A DNA stretch of 64,000 bases, from NCBI RefSeq assembly GCF_000756665.1, contig NZ_ARXV01000002.1:248001-312000 (forward strand), read 5' to 3'. Under the pieces are notes generated by a model. It made no database searches. It saw nothing but the letters and a program-made list of their open reading frames with translations, and was not told where the DNA came from. How positions within the stretch are numbered: position 1 is the first letter of the stretch; every line of letters starts with the position of its first letter. The stretch is from Alcanivorax nanhaiticus (GTDB lineage Bacteria > Pseudomonadota > Gammaproteobacteria > Pseudomonadales > Alcanivoracaceae). Made by a program: the position numbers and the translations under genes. Shown here one piece after another: positions 53,735 to 63,219 of the stretch.

Positions 53735-54613
53735 TTACAACCAGTACACCGTCACGAACAGGAACAGCCATACCACGTCCACAAAGTGCCAGTACCAAGC
53801 ACCCGCTTCCCAGGCAAAGCAGTTGTCTTCACTGAAGTGTCCCTTGATCACTCGAATCAGGGTTACCAGCAGGAAGATGGTACCGATGGTCACGTGGGCA
53901 CCGTGGAAACCGGTCAACAGGAAGAACAAGCTGCCATAGATACCCGCATCCAGAGTCAGCCCCATGTCATAGGCGTGAACATATTCCAGAGCCTGCAGGC
54001 CCAGGAAGATGACACCCAGTGCCACAGTCATTGCCTGGAACAGGATCAGGGTGCCGCGCTTGCCTTCCAGCAAGGCATGGTGGGCAATGGTCAGGGTAAT
54101 AGAGGACACCAGCAGGATAGCGGTGTTGATCGCAGGCAAGCCCCACGCCCCCATGGGGGTGGTGGTGGTGCCATCAGGGGTTTCTGTGAGCGGCCACATG
54201 GGCTGGAATTCAGGCCACAGCAGCTCGTGAGTCATGGCATTGGAGCCCTCACCGCCCAGCCACGGAATGATCAGCCAGCGGGTGTAGAACATGGCACCGA
54301 AGAAAGCCGCAAAGAACATCACCTCGGAGAAGATGAACCACAGCATACCCTGGCGGTAAGAGCCGCCCAGCTGGTTGCTGTGCAACCCGGTGACAGATTC
54401 CTTGATGGTGTCACGCCACCACAAGGCCACCACTACCAGCAGCCAGGCCAGACCCAGGAAGAACAGGGGCTTGCCCGAGAAGCTCGGCTCCATATCAGCC
54501 ATGGTGCTTTGCTGGATAAAGTGGGCACCGCCCACTGCGGTCATGCACAGACCGATAGAAGCGGTCAGCGGCCAGGGGCTGCTTTCCGGTACGTAATACT
54601 TGTCAGTAGCCAT
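53735..54613 (-). CDS. coxC: cytochrome c oxidase subunit III
   Basis: 292 residues with seven hydrophobic segments and the subunit III phrases PWPLTASIGL, MLWFIFSEVMFFAAFFGAMFY, LEYVHAYDMGLTLDAGIYGSLFFLLTGFHGAHVTIGTIFL and WYWHFVDVVWLFLFVTVYW. It is part of the aa3-type oxidase in the inner membrane. It follows ctaG in the cox operon. Confidence 0.97.
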   Translation of the reverse strand: MATDKYYVPESSPWPLTASIGLCMTAVGGAHFIQQSTMADMEPSFSGKPLFFLGLAWLLVVVALWWRDTIKESVTGLHSNQLGGSYRQGMLWFIFSEVMFFAAFFGAMFYTRWLIIPWLGGEGSNAMTHELLWPEFQPMWPLTETPDGTTTTPMGAWGLPAINTAILLVSSITLTIAHHALLEGKRGTLILFQAMTVALGVIFLGLQALEYVHAYDMGLTLDAGIYGSLFFLLTGFHGAHVTIGTIFLLVTLIRVIKGHFSEDNCFAWEAGAWYWHFVDVVWLFLFVTVYWL

Positions 54614-54641
54614 TAAAATTCTCCTCTACAACCGGCTGTTA

Positions 54642-55220
54642 TCAGTTCACAGCCACGCTGTTGTTTTTACCGGCGACCCGCTCCGTCACATCAAAAATCG
54701 TATATGACAGAGTGAATTGGTTAATGTGACTGGGAATTTCCGGATCCAGATAGAAGATCATCGGCATGTCCTTGCGTTCACCTGCTGCCAGAGTCTGCTG
54801 GTCGAAGCAGAAACACTGGGTCTTGTGCAGGTAGCGCGCCGCTATCCCCGGGCTTACCGATGGGATGCTCTGGGTCACCATGTCCGAATCCGTGGGATTG
54901 CTGGCATAAAAGTGAACCAAGGTGATTTCACCCGGATGTACCTTTACCCGCTTGGTCTCAGAGGTGAATTCACCGCTGATGCCATCCCCTTTCTGGGTAA
55001 TGAATTCCACTGTCACGGTACGGTCTTCAACAACCTCTGCCGGAGCATCGGTGGCGGCCGTACTGGATGTCTTGCCATTTAGTCCAGTGATATCACAGAT
55101 CACGTTGTAAAAAGGCACCATGAGAAAGGCAAAGCCAAACATGGCTATGGCCCAGATCACCAGCTTTTTCAGCGTACGCTTGTTGCGCTGCTCTACGCTG
55201 AGTGGCTGATTCTCGCTCAT
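54642..55220 (-). CDS. ctaG: cytochrome c oxidase copper chaperone CtaG (Cox11)
   Basis: 192 residues: one membrane segment (LVIWAIAMFGFAFLMVPFYNVICDITGL) and a periplasmic domain with the copper-binding motif KTQCFCFDQQTL and MPMIFYLDPEIP. CtaG inserts CuB into subunit I. It sits between coxA and coxC, the standard order. Confidence 0.96.
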   Translation of the reverse strand: MSENQPLSVEQRNKRTLKKLVIWAIAMFGFAFLMVPFYNVICDITGLNGKTSSTAATDAPAEVVEDRTVTVEFITQKGDGISGEFTSETKRVKVHPGEITLVHFYASNPTDSDMVTQSIPSVSPGIAARYLHKTQCFCFDQQTLAAGERKDMPMIFYLDPEIPSHINQFTLSYTIFDVTERVAGKNNSVAVN

Positions 55221-55241
55221 AGTGCCCTCGCTACGCGTCTG

Positions 55242-56849
55242 TTACTTGACCACCGGCGGGGTGTCAAAAGTGTGGAACGGCGCCGGAGACGGCACTTCCC
55301 ATTCCAGACCTTCTGCACCTTCCCAGGGCTTGGCCGGAGCCGGCTCGCCTTTCTTCATGGCACAGCGTACTGCGACCACCAGGAAGATCACCTGGGACAG
55401 ACCGAACCAGAAGCCACCAATGGAAATCCAGAAGTTGTAATCCGCAAACTGCAGCGCGTAGTCAGCGTAACGACGCGGCATGCCCGCCAGACCCACGAAG
55501 TGCATCGGGAAGAACAGCAGGTTCGCAGAAATCAGTGAGTTCCAGAAGTGCAGCTCGCCAAGCAGCTTGCTGGGCATCACACCGGACCACTTTGGCAGCC
55601 AGTAGTAAGCAGCAGCGAAGATGGAGAAGATGGCACCGGTCACCAGCACATAGTGGAAGTGAGCCACTACGAAGTAGGTGTCATGGTACTGGAAGTCTAC
55701 CGGAGTGATCGCCAGCATCAGGCCAGACAGACCACCACAAGTGAACAGGATCACGAAGGCAATCGCCCACTTCATCGGCAGCTCGAAGGTCATGGAACCG
55801 CGCCACATGGTAGCGACCCAGTTGAACACCTTCACGCCGGTGGGCACGGAGATCAGCATGGTCATGTACATGAAGAACAGGGTGCCGGCCAGCGGCATGC
55901 CCACGGTGAACATGTGGTGCGCCCATACTACGAAGGACAGCAGCGCGATGGACGCGGTCGCGTACACCATGGAGGCGTAACCGAACAGCGGCTTGCGGGC
56001 GAAGGCCGGAATGATCGCTGACACGATACCGAAGCTCGGCAGGATCATGATGTACACCTCGGGGTGCCCGAAGAACCAGAACACGTGCTGGAACAGAACC
56101 GGGTCACCGCCGCCAGCGGCATCGAAGAAGCTGGTGCCGAAGTGACGGTCAGTCAGCATCATGGTCACCACGCCTGCCAGTACCGGAATCACGGCAATCA
56201 GCAGGAAGGCAGTGATCAGCCAGGTCCATACGAACAGCGGCATCTTCATCAGGGTCATGCCAGGGGCACGCATGTTGAAGACGGTTACCACCACGTTGAT
56301 CGCACCCATGATGGAGGAAATACCCATCATGTGAACGGACAGGATGAACAGGTCGGTAGACGCCGGACCGTACTTGGTAGACAGCGGCGCGTAGAAGGTC
56401 CAGCCGAAGTTCGGCGCGCTGGGGTTACCGGCACCGAAGGCGCTCATCAGCACGGCGAAGATCAGGATGCCGAAGGCGAACGGCAGGATCCAGAAGGACC
56501 AGTTGTTCATCCGCGGCAGCGCCATATCCGGCGCACCAATCATCAGCGGGATCATCCAGTTGGCCAGGCCAACCGTGGCGGGCATAACCGCACCAAACAC
56601 CATGACCAGACCGTGTACGGTGGTCATCTGGTTGAAGAACTCCGGATCCACGAACTGCATGCCGGGCTCGAGAAGCTCGGCACGAATTACCATGGCCATG
56701 AAGCCGCCAACCAGGAACATGGCGAAGCTGAACCACAGGTACAGGGTACCGATATCTTTGTGGTTGGTGCTGAACAGCCAGCGTTTCAGGCCGGTCGGGG
56801 CGTGGTGATGATCGTGGTGATCATCATGGGTTGCAGCTGCAGTAGACAT
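55242..56849 (-). CDS. coxA: cytochrome c oxidase subunit I
   Basis: 535 residues, twelve membrane segments. It has the haem and CuB histidine motifs (TTVHGLVMVFGAVMP, WFFGHPEVYIMILPSFG, SFVVWAHHMFTVG, HDTYFVVAHFHYVL). It is the catalytic subunit of the aa3-type oxidase, reducing oxygen to water. The N-terminus is rich in histidine (THDDHHDHHHAPTG). Confidence 0.98.
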   Translation of the reverse strand: MSTAAATHDDHHDHHHAPTGLKRWLFSTNHKDIGTLYLWFSFAMFLVGGFMAMVIRAELLEPGMQFVDPEFFNQMTTVHGLVMVFGAVMPATVGLANWMIPLMIGAPDMALPRMNNWSFWILPFAFGILIFAVLMSAFGAGNPSAPNFGWTFYAPLSTKYGPASTDLFILSVHMMGISSIMGAINVVVTVFNMRAPGMTLMKMPLFVWTWLITAFLLIAVIPVLAGVVTMMLTDRHFGTSFFDAAGGGDPVLFQHVFWFFGHPEVYIMILPSFGIVSAIIPAFARKPLFGYASMVYATASIALLSFVVWAHHMFTVGMPLAGTLFFMYMTMLISVPTGVKVFNWVATMWRGSMTFELPMKWAIAFVILFTCGGLSGLMLAITPVDFQYHDTYFVVAHFHYVLVTGAIFSIFAAAYYWLPKWSGVMPSKLLGELHFWNSLISANLLFFPMHFVGLAGMPRRYADYALQFADYNFWISIGGFWFGLSQVIFLVVAVRCAMKKGEPAPAKPWEGAEGLEWEVPSPAPFHTFDTPPVVK

Positions 56850-56863
56850 TGCTATCCCCTCCC

Positions 56864-58072
56864 TTATTCGTGGTCGTTAACATCGGCGGGCTGAATCAGA
56901 TCGCCGGTGTCGTTGCCGAAAGCGTTACGCTCGTAGGTAACTACCGCCGCAATCTGGCGCGGAGTCAGCTGAGCCTTGAATGCAGGCATGGCAGCACGGC
57001 CATTCACCAGCACGTCGATATGTTCGTTCAGGTGCTCACTCTTGGTGGCAAAGTCGGTACCGGCAAACGGCAGACCGATGCCGCCTTCACCGTTGGCACC
57101 GTGACACAGAGCACAGGCAGAAGCGTAAACCTGCTGACCCTCTTCCATGGCCTGATCAAGATCGGAGAACGGAGTCAGATCCGGCCCAGAAGCCGCCTTC
57201 TCTTTCTCTTCAGCAATCCAGGCTTTGAAGTCGTCCTGGGTTACCACTTCTACCGCAATCGGCATGAAGGCGTGGTTCTTGCCACACAGCTCAGCACACT
57301 GACCGTAGTAGGTGCCTTCCTTACCTTCCGGCACCAGCGCCCACATCTCATTCACGAAACCGGGAATCGCGTCCTTCTTGCCGCCGAAGTCCGGGATCCA
57401 GAAGGAGTGGATGACGTCATCAGAGGTCACCAGGAACCGAACCTTCTGGCCTGACGGGATAACCAGCTTGTTATCAACGGTCAGCTGATAGTTGTGATCC
57501 TTCTCGGGAGCTTCCTTGCCGACCAGGTCTTTGGCAGTACCGTAGGGGAACAGTCCGCCGGACAATACGGGGTTGTTGTACTGCTCGGGCGGGGTCGCCA
57601 GGTTGGAGAAGAAGGACACACCAATATCATTGTCGTCTTCGTACGTCAGGTATTCGTAGCTCCACTTCCAGCGGTAGCCGGTCACCTTCACGGTCAACGC
57701 TGATTCGGCCGTATCATCCAACTGAACCAGCACGCGGGTGGCGGGCACAGCCATGGCGATCAGGATGATAAAGGGAATCACGGTCCACAGGACTTCCAGC
57801 AGTACATGCTCGTGGAAGGTGGCAGGATTCGGGTTCTTGGAGCGGCGATGGCGGATCATGGAAACCACGATCAGGCCGAACACCAGCAGACCGATAACGG
57901 TCACAATCCAGAGAACGGTGGTGTGAAGATCTTGAATATCCTGGCTGACCTCGGTAACACCGGGTCGCAGGTCAAGGTTGGAACGTTCGGTCCAGTCGCT
58001 GGCGTAGGTCATGCCACTGATCATCAGTGCCGTTAGACCCGCCGCCGCGCGGTGGAACAGAGTTGACTGCAT
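56864..58072 (-). CDS. coxB: cytochrome c oxidase subunit II with fused cytochrome c domain
   Basis: 402 residues from the ATG at 58072 (MQSTLFHRAAAG). Two membrane segments (about 52-72 and 93-113) and the CuA site His222, Cys259, Glu261, Cys263, His267 and Met270 (CAELCGKNHAFM). The C-terminus carries a haem c domain with CxxCH at 320-324 (CALCH). This is the CoxB form seen in Pseudomonas-type aa3 oxidases. First gene of the cox operon. Confidence 0.97.
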   Translation of the reverse strand: MQSTLFHRAAAGLTALMISGMTYASDWTERSNLDLRPGVTEVSQDIQDLHTTVLWIVTVIGLLVFGLIVVSMIRHRRSKNPNPATFHEHVLLEVLWTVIPFIILIAMAVPATRVLVQLDDTAESALTVKVTGYRWKWSYEYLTYEDDNDIGVSFFSNLATPPEQYNNPVLSGGLFPYGTAKDLVGKEAPEKDHNYQLTVDNKLVIPSGQKVRFLVTSDDVIHSFWIPDFGGKKDAIPGFVNEMWALVPEGKEGTYYGQCAELCGKNHAFMPIAVEVVTQDDFKAWIAEEKEKAASGPDLTPFSDLDQAMEEGQQVYASACALCHGANGEGGIGLPFAGTDFATKSEHLNEHIDVLVNGRAAMPAFKAQLTPRQIAAVVTYERNAFGNDTGDLIQPADVNDHE

Positions 58073-58464
58073 GCGTTTGCTCCCTGTTTTCCCCAGCGAT
58101 GCCTCTATGGGCACGCTTGTTCTTTGCCGTTACCGGCACCTGGAAAGCGAAGTTTCAGGATTGATGCGCAGAGAATCCGCTACACCCAACTGTGGACCAC
58201 AGTGACCAAGGGGGTGGTCATTTACTGCCGTCGCACAGGCGCAATACCAATGAAATCAACCAGCTAGTTCCCAACAGCTGGGGATCCATCAGTTTGACCA
58301 GGGTGCGGCAAAATGCCCTATTGCATTTATGGGCGCCAACTCTAGTCATTCGCATGGGCAAAGTCCAGCCAAACGGTAGGGTTTATCAAGCATTTCAGGC
58401 AGATGCAGCGTGACATTTTGTGCTAGACTCCGCCGCCTTTTTCTGCAATCCAGCGGACCTTTCC
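58073..58464. other. divergent promoter region, 392 bp, between coxB and DUF1820 genes
   Basis: No gene is seen. It must hold the promoter of the cox operon (minus) and that of the DUF1820 gene (plus). I see no clear repeat element and no unambiguous regulator box. Confidence 0.5.
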
Positions 58465-58803
58465 ATGCCTGCCACGCCTGAAGATCGCCAGATTTACCGA
58501 GTGATATTCCTGAACAATGGAAAAACTTACGAAATCTATGCCGGACAGATATACCAGAGCGATCTGTACGGCTTTATCGAGGTGGAAGAATTCCGGTTTG
58601 GGGAGCGCTCGGGTGTGGTGGTGGACCCGGCAGAGGAAAAACTGAAAAGCGAATTCACGGATGTGATTCGTTCCTACATTCCGACCCACGCCATCATCCG
58701 CATTGATGAGGTGAAAAAAGAAGGCCCGATGAAGATTTCTGAGGCCAGGGGACCCAACATTGCCACTCTGCCCTTCCCGCCCGCGCCGCCAAGAGACAAA
58801 TAA
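58465..58803 (+). CDS. DUF1820 family protein
   Basis: 112 residues from the ATG at 58465. The family's core is present: QIYRVIFLNNGKTYEIYAGQIYQSDLYGFIEVEEFRFGERSGVVVDPAEEKLKSEF and HAIIRIDEVKKEG. DUF1820 proteins are conserved in gammaproteobacteria and soluble; function unknown. Confidence 0.9.
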   Translation: MPATPEDRQIYRVIFLNNGKTYEIYAGQIYQSDLYGFIEVEEFRFGERSGVVVDPAEEKLKSEFTDVIRSYIPTHAIIRIDEVKKEGPMKISEARGPNIATLPFPPAPPRDK

Positions 58804-58992
58804 ATTTCTCGAGCGCGGCCGCGCCCTCAAGCCCGCAAAGGCACTGGCAGAGGGGGATAAATACGCCTTGCGAGAACCCAGAAAACCCCAGAAGGGCACC
58901 AAACAGGCAAAAAAACAGGGCGCCGATGCCATCGTACGCCCTTAGGGGTTGCCTGATATATCTTTATGAGGAGAAAACGTTGTTACGTGGTA

Positions 58993-59163
58993 TTAGTCAC
59001 GGGGCTGCGTAAAAAGTTCCCTATTCCGGGAAAAATTCGCCACCCTGCCTGCAACTGAGTCCTGGAATATGCCCATATCAGCACCCATTCGCTGCTGCGC
59101 CAGGCGCTCAGCACGAGCCACCAGGCGCACAAACACCAGTAATATCAAACGCATAACCACCAT
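58993..59163 (-). CDS. possible small membrane-associated protein
   Basis: 56 residues from an ATG at 59163 with a good CAGGAG ribosome site. A hydrophobic start (MVVMRLILLVFVRLVA) is followed by a charged tail. No family recognised. Real but unproven; a longer in-frame start would overlap the DUF2909 gene. Confidence 0.4.
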   Translation of the reverse strand: MVVMRLILLVFVRLVARAERLAQQRMGADMGIFQDSVAGRVANFSRNRELFTQPRD

Positions 59164-59251
59164 TGCCGACTCCTGAAAAAAGCAGATCACGGGGCTATAG
59201 AGTCTCCGCGCACCACCAGGTTCGCCCTGGCCGCACAGTTTTACCGGTATT

Positions 59252-59530
59252 TTACTCTGCCGCGCCGTTTTCCGCCGGAGCCTGTTGATGAATAGGCTTC
59301 CCATGCAAAAGGTTCGGATTCACATCATGGGGCGTGATCCAGCCCATCAACATGCTGAACAAAATAAAAAGGAAAACCAAAGCAGAGAAGCCAACCCGCC
59401 AGGCCAACGCCCGCATGGTTTTGGATTTGTTTTCACCCTTCTCCCCCCGAACCAGCGCCATCAATGCCCGCCCCAGAGAAAACACCGCCGCCAGTAGCAG
59501 CACAATAACAATCAGCTTTACCCACCACAT
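59252..59530 (-). CDS. twin-transmembrane protein (DUF2909)
   Basis: 92 residues, two membrane segments (about 4-25 and 45-66) joined by a basic loop (RGEKGENKSKTMRALAWRVGF). DUF2909 genes are usual neighbours of cytochrome oxidase assembly genes. Here it is divergent from the SURF1 gene. Probably a small assembly factor. Confidence 0.85.
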   Translation of the reverse strand: MWWVKLIVIVLLLAAVFSLGRALMALVRGEKGENKSKTMRALAWRVGFSALVFLFILFSMLMGWITPHDVNPNLLHGKPIHQQAPAENGAAE

Positions 59531-59672
59531 ATATAGCCGTCGCTCCTCAACCGGTTACGCGCACATGGCCGCACCGGGCAGTCCTATGTAGAATGTGCCG
59601 CCATTGTAATCATCCGCTGCCTCGCTGCACACAAAAGACCGGCAGCCCAAATGCCCCAGGCTGAGATTCCCT

Positions 59673-60422
59673 ATGGCAACGCGCACTCGCCTCAAAGCCT
59701 ACCTGGCGTTGATCGCCGTTTTTATCGTGATCGGCACCTGCCTGCGCCTGAGCTGGTGGCAGCTGGAACGCGCCGAGGAGAAACGGGTTTGGTTGGAGAG
59801 CCAACAACAGCAGGCCAAACTCCCACCCGCCAACCTTTCCTCCTTGCTCGCTACCCCCTCCCCACAGCATCGCCGTGCCCGGCTGGAGGGCCAGATAGAC
59901 AATGCTCATCCGGTTTTGCTGGATAACCGCATACTCAACGGGGTGGCGGGATACCATCTGCTCAGCCCCATGCAGACCAGGGAAGGACTGTGGGTGCTGG
60001 TCAACCGGGGGTGGCTGCCCCGGGGCGCCCGACGCGATGTACTACCCGAGATACCCGTTGCGGAAGGCGAAATTGAGCTCGAGGGCACCGTCTACCAATC
60101 CCCCGGGGAGGCGTTTGTGCTGAAAGACGAACAATTGCCCGACAATCAGTGGCCCCTGCGGGTACAAAAAGTGGATTTTCACGCCATTGGCGAAAAACTT
60201 GGGGTAGAATTGGCGCCCTTTGAAATCCGGGTGAAACCGGAACTGTCGCTGGGCGGGCTCTCCCCCCTGCCTCGACACTGGCAAGACATTACTGTTATGG
60301 GCCCGCAACAACACAAGGCCTATGCCTTGCAATGGCTGGGGCTTGCCATCGCTGCGCTGGTGATTTTTCTATTCGCCGGCACCCGAGCCCAGAAACGCCG
60401 CCTGACCGGCAAGCTACAATAA
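59673..60422 (+). CDS. cytochrome oxidase assembly protein SURF1
   Basis: 249 residues. One membrane segment at each end (about 10-28 and 220-240), with the SURF1 phrases LGTWQLxR-like SWWQLERAEEKR, LDNRILNGVAGYHLLSPM, WVLVNRGWLPRG and HKAYALQWLGLA. It helps insert haem a into subunit I. First gene of the assembly operon. Confidence 0.92.
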   Translation: MATRTRLKAYLALIAVFIVIGTCLRLSWWQLERAEEKRVWLESQQQQAKLPPANLSSLLATPSPQHRRARLEGQIDNAHPVLLDNRILNGVAGYHLLSPMQTREGLWVLVNRGWLPRGARRDVLPEIPVAEGEIELEGTVYQSPGEAFVLKDEQLPDNQWPLRVQKVDFHAIGEKLGVELAPFEIRVKPELSLGGLSPLPRHWQDITVMGPQQHKAYALQWLGLAIAALVIFLFAGTRAQKRRLTGKLQ

Positions 60423-60466
60423 AGTGTCCGCAACCAGCTGCGACACTGCGGAGAACAGACACTGAT

Positions 60467-61081
60467 ATGTCACCGAAAACGAAAAACATCGTTACCCTGG
60501 TCGCCATCATCAGCCCCTTTGTGCTGTTTGCCCTGGCTGGCCGCTTCCTGATCAACCCATGGGAACTGCCACGCCAGAACAAGGGCCAGCTACTCATTCC
60601 CCATATTGATATTGCGGCTCTACAGGCCAACGATGGTGCCGGACATCTGTTTGACGCCGATGACACCCAAGGCATGTGGTCCATCCTTTATATAGCAGAC
60701 AGCGAGTGTGACACCCGCTGCAAGAACGGCCTCTATTATCAGATTCGTCAGGTGCGCCTGGCTCTGGGCGAAGATATCGACCGGGTACGCCGGGTCATCG
60801 TTCATACCGCCCCCGCTGCCGACAGCCTGACAGAGTTCCTGGACGACAACGTGGAAGGCATGATTTCCATCGATGCCGACCTGGCAACGGTTCAAGGTGC
60901 ACTGGAACCGGTCTACAGCCCCAACACCAGCCAGCCCATCGGCGATATCTTTCTGGTCAGCCCGGACGGCCAGATTTTCATGCGTTATCCCACGCACGAG
61001 AACATGGAAGCCACACTGGAAGAAGCGGAGAACATCCGTTTGGACCTCAAACGCACCCTTAAAGGGTCTCTGATCGGTTAA
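60467..61081 (+). CDS. SCO-like thioredoxin-fold protein of oxidase assembly
   Basis: 204 residues from the ATG at 60467. An N-terminal membrane anchor (about 8-30) is followed by a thioredoxin-like domain with Cys81 and Cys85 (SECDTRCKNGLY), the CxxxC spacing of SCO copper chaperones, and VSPDGQIFMRYP. The usual SCO histidine is not obvious. It lies between SURF1 and ctaA genes, which points to a role in copper delivery or thiol reduction for the CuA site. Confidence 0.82.
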   Translation: MSPKTKNIVTLVAIISPFVLFALAGRFLINPWELPRQNKGQLLIPHIDIAALQANDGAGHLFDADDTQGMWSILYIADSECDTRCKNGLYYQIRQVRLALGEDIDRVRRVIVHTAPAADSLTEFLDDNVEGMISIDADLATVQGALEPVYSPNTSQPIGDIFLVSPDGQIFMRYPTHENMEATLEEAENIRLDLKRTLKGSLIG

Positions 61082-61088
61082 TCGGCTT

Positions 61089-62147
61089 ATGCAAACCCCT
61101 ACTGCATCGCAGCGCTGGCTGCGCGGCTTCTGTATTTTTGCCGTCATTCTGGCTGCGGGCGTTATCACTCTGGGCGCCTGGACGCGCCTGTCCGACGCTG
61201 GTCTTGGCTGCCCCGACTGGCCGGGTTGCTACGGCCATCTGGACGTCCGCAAGGCCATCGACCACGTCAACACCACCAATGAAACCGAGCCCGGCAGCCT
61301 TCGCGAGGCACACAAAACCGTCCCGGAGATGGTCCACCGTTACTTTGCTTCCACTTTGGGCCTGGTCATCATCATTATTGCGGCACTGTCCTTTGTTAAC
61401 CGCAAACGGGAAAAGCAACCGCTGAAGCTCCCCCTGTTTCTGGTCGCACTGGTGATTTTCCAGGGCATACTGGGCATGTGGACGGTGACAATGGGCCTGC
61501 AACCCACCATCGTGATGCTGCATCTACTGGGTGGCTTCACCACCTTTACCCTGTTGGTTCTGCTTACGGCCAGGGTATTTCGCTGGCCCAGCTTCCTGAA
61601 TGACTGCGATGTGAGGATGCTCAAACCACTGGCTTCCCTGACACTTGCCGCCGTTATCCTGCAAATTGCGCTCGGCGGCTGGACCGCCAGCAACTATGCT
61701 GCGGTAGCCTGTACCGAACTCCCCATTTGCGAAGAAGGCTGGCAGGAGCGGCTGGATTTCGATGAAGCGTTTATTTTCTGGGGACATGAACACGACCAGC
61801 CCGACTACGAGTACGGCGTTCTCGACAATGAAGCCCGTACTACCATTCATGTCATGCATCGTTTTGGTGCCATTCTGGTCACCCTGTTGGTTTTGGCTCT
61901 GGTCGCCAAGATCCTGATACGCGCCCGCAGCGTATTCTTCCGCAACTTTGCCCTGATTCTGCTTGGGCTATTAACCCTGCAACTCGCGCTGGGCATCAGC
62001 AACGTTGTTTTTGCCGTGCCATTGGATGTGGCGGTAGCCCATAATTTTGTGGCTGTCATACTGCTCGCCGTTCTGGTGCTGTTTATCCGTGCCATCAACG
62101 TGAAATGCGGTATGCGCAGCCCGCGAAAGGAAGGAGCCCAGTCATGA
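61089..62147 (+). CDS. ctaA: haem A synthase CtaA (Cox15)
   Basis: 352 residues, about eight membrane segments. Conserved features: LGAWTRLSDAGLGCPDWPGCYG, the histidine-bearing EMVHRYFASTLG, MLHLLGGFTTF, LGGWTASNYAAVACTELPIC and HVMHRFGAILVTLL. It oxidises haem O to haem A. The stop overlaps the ctaB start as ATGA. Confidence 0.96.
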   Translation: MQTPTASQRWLRGFCIFAVILAAGVITLGAWTRLSDAGLGCPDWPGCYGHLDVRKAIDHVNTTNETEPGSLREAHKTVPEMVHRYFASTLGLVIIIIAALSFVNRKREKQPLKLPLFLVALVIFQGILGMWTVTMGLQPTIVMLHLLGGFTTFTLLVLLTARVFRWPSFLNDCDVRMLKPLASLTLAAVILQIALGGWTASNYAAVACTELPICEEGWQERLDFDEAFIFWGHEHDQPDYEYGVLDNEARTTIHVMHRFGAILVTLLVLALVAKILIRARSVFFRNFALILLGLLTLQLALGISNVVFAVPLDVAVAHNFVAVILLAVLVLFIRAINVKCGMRSPRKEGAQS

Positions 62148-63055
62148 GCGAAACCACTACCTGGCGTGATTATCTGGCCCTGACCAAACCCGGCGTTGTG
62201 ATGCTGCTGATGGTGACTGCGGTAGCTGGCATGTTCCTCGCCACAGACCCGCCCGGCATGGTACCGCTGGATATCTTCGTTCCTGCATTTATTGGTCTGA
62301 CACTGGCGATGATGTCTTCAGCCGCCATCAACCAGATCATGGATCAGAAGATTGATGCGATCATGACCCGTACCGAAAAGCGCCCGTTGGTCGCTGGCAA
62401 GCTGAGCCCCAAAGCGGCCATTACCTTCGCGGTACTGCTTGCCGGTGCTTCCATGGTGATGCTGTATTTCCTGGTCAACCCGCTCACCGCCTGGCTGACC
62501 CTGTTCGGCTTCGTAGGCTACGCCTTCATCTATACCCTGTACCTGAAGCGGGCCACCCCACAGAACATTGTGATCGGCGGTATCGCCGGTGCCATCCCCC
62601 CCCTGTTGGGCTGGGCTGCGGTAACCGGTGATGTGCACCCCTACGCCTGGCTGCTGGTGCTGATTATTTTCGTCTGGACCCCACCACATTTCTGGGCGCT
62701 GGCCATTCACCGCAAGGACGAATACGCCAAGGCAGACATTCCCATGCTGCCGGTGACGCACGGCATCCCGTTTACCCGTGAATCGGTGCTGTACTACACC
62801 ATCCTGCTGTTCATTTGCACGCTGCTGCCTTATCTCACCGGAATGAGCGACCTGATCTACCTGCTCGCAGCCCTGATTCTGGGCCTGGTGTTCCTTTACC
62901 ATGCGGTGCGCCTGCGCTTTTCCGATGATCCGAAGCTGCCCATGAAAACCTTCGGTTACTCCATCACCTACCTGTTCGCACTGTTCACCGCCCTGCTGGT
63001 GGACCACTACCTGCCGATCAAGCCCACTGACGTGGCGGTCTGGCTAGGGGCGTAA
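62144..63055 (+). CDS. ctaB: protohaem IX farnesyltransferase (haem O synthase)
   Basis: 303 residues from the ATG at 62144. The prenyl-diphosphate motif NQIMDQKIDAIMTRTEKRPL and the second aspartate motif region (HRKDEYAKADIPMLPVTHG) are clear, with nine membrane segments. It attaches the farnesyl group that starts haem A synthesis, working with CtaA. GAAAGGAAGGAG precedes the start. Confidence 0.97.
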   Translation: MSETTTWRDYLALTKPGVVMLLMVTAVAGMFLATDPPGMVPLDIFVPAFIGLTLAMMSSAAINQIMDQKIDAIMTRTEKRPLVAGKLSPKAAITFAVLLAGASMVMLYFLVNPLTAWLTLFGFVGYAFIYTLYLKRATPQNIVIGGIAGAIPPLLGWAAVTGDVHPYAWLLVLIIFVWTPPHFWALAIHRKDEYAKADIPMLPVTHGIPFTRESVLYYTILLFICTLLPYLTGMSDLIYLLAALILGLVFLYHAVRLRFSDDPKLPMKTFGYSITYLFALFTALLVDHYLPIKPTDVAVWLGA

Positions 63056-63061
63056 AAAGCA

Positions 63062-63153
63062 CAGTTTCGAGATACGAGTTTCGAGTTGCGAAAGTCAAAA
63101 GACACGCAGGCATTCGCTTTTCGTAACTCGTAACTCGTAACTCGTAACTCGCG
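63062..63153. repeat. heptad-repeat hairpin, CGTAACT type
   Basis: Left arm 63062-63094 (AGTTTCG, AGATACG, AGTTTCG, AGTTGCG) and right arm 63117-63153, where CGTAACT is repeated four times without change. The arms are inverse with mismatches. The exact tandem run on one side suggests recent unit gain. It lies between ctaB and the DUF962 gene. Confidence 0.82.
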
Positions 63154-63219
63154 ACAAACCTTCACGATCTGAAGCAGCAGTGCAATACTCTCCTTAACGG
63201 CCAAAAAAGGGAGAGAAAC

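Noticed and set aside
58760..58945. Basic 61-codon plus-strand frame after the DUF1820 gene
   Set aside because: Overlaps the end of that gene, has no ribosome site and shows no recognisable feature.
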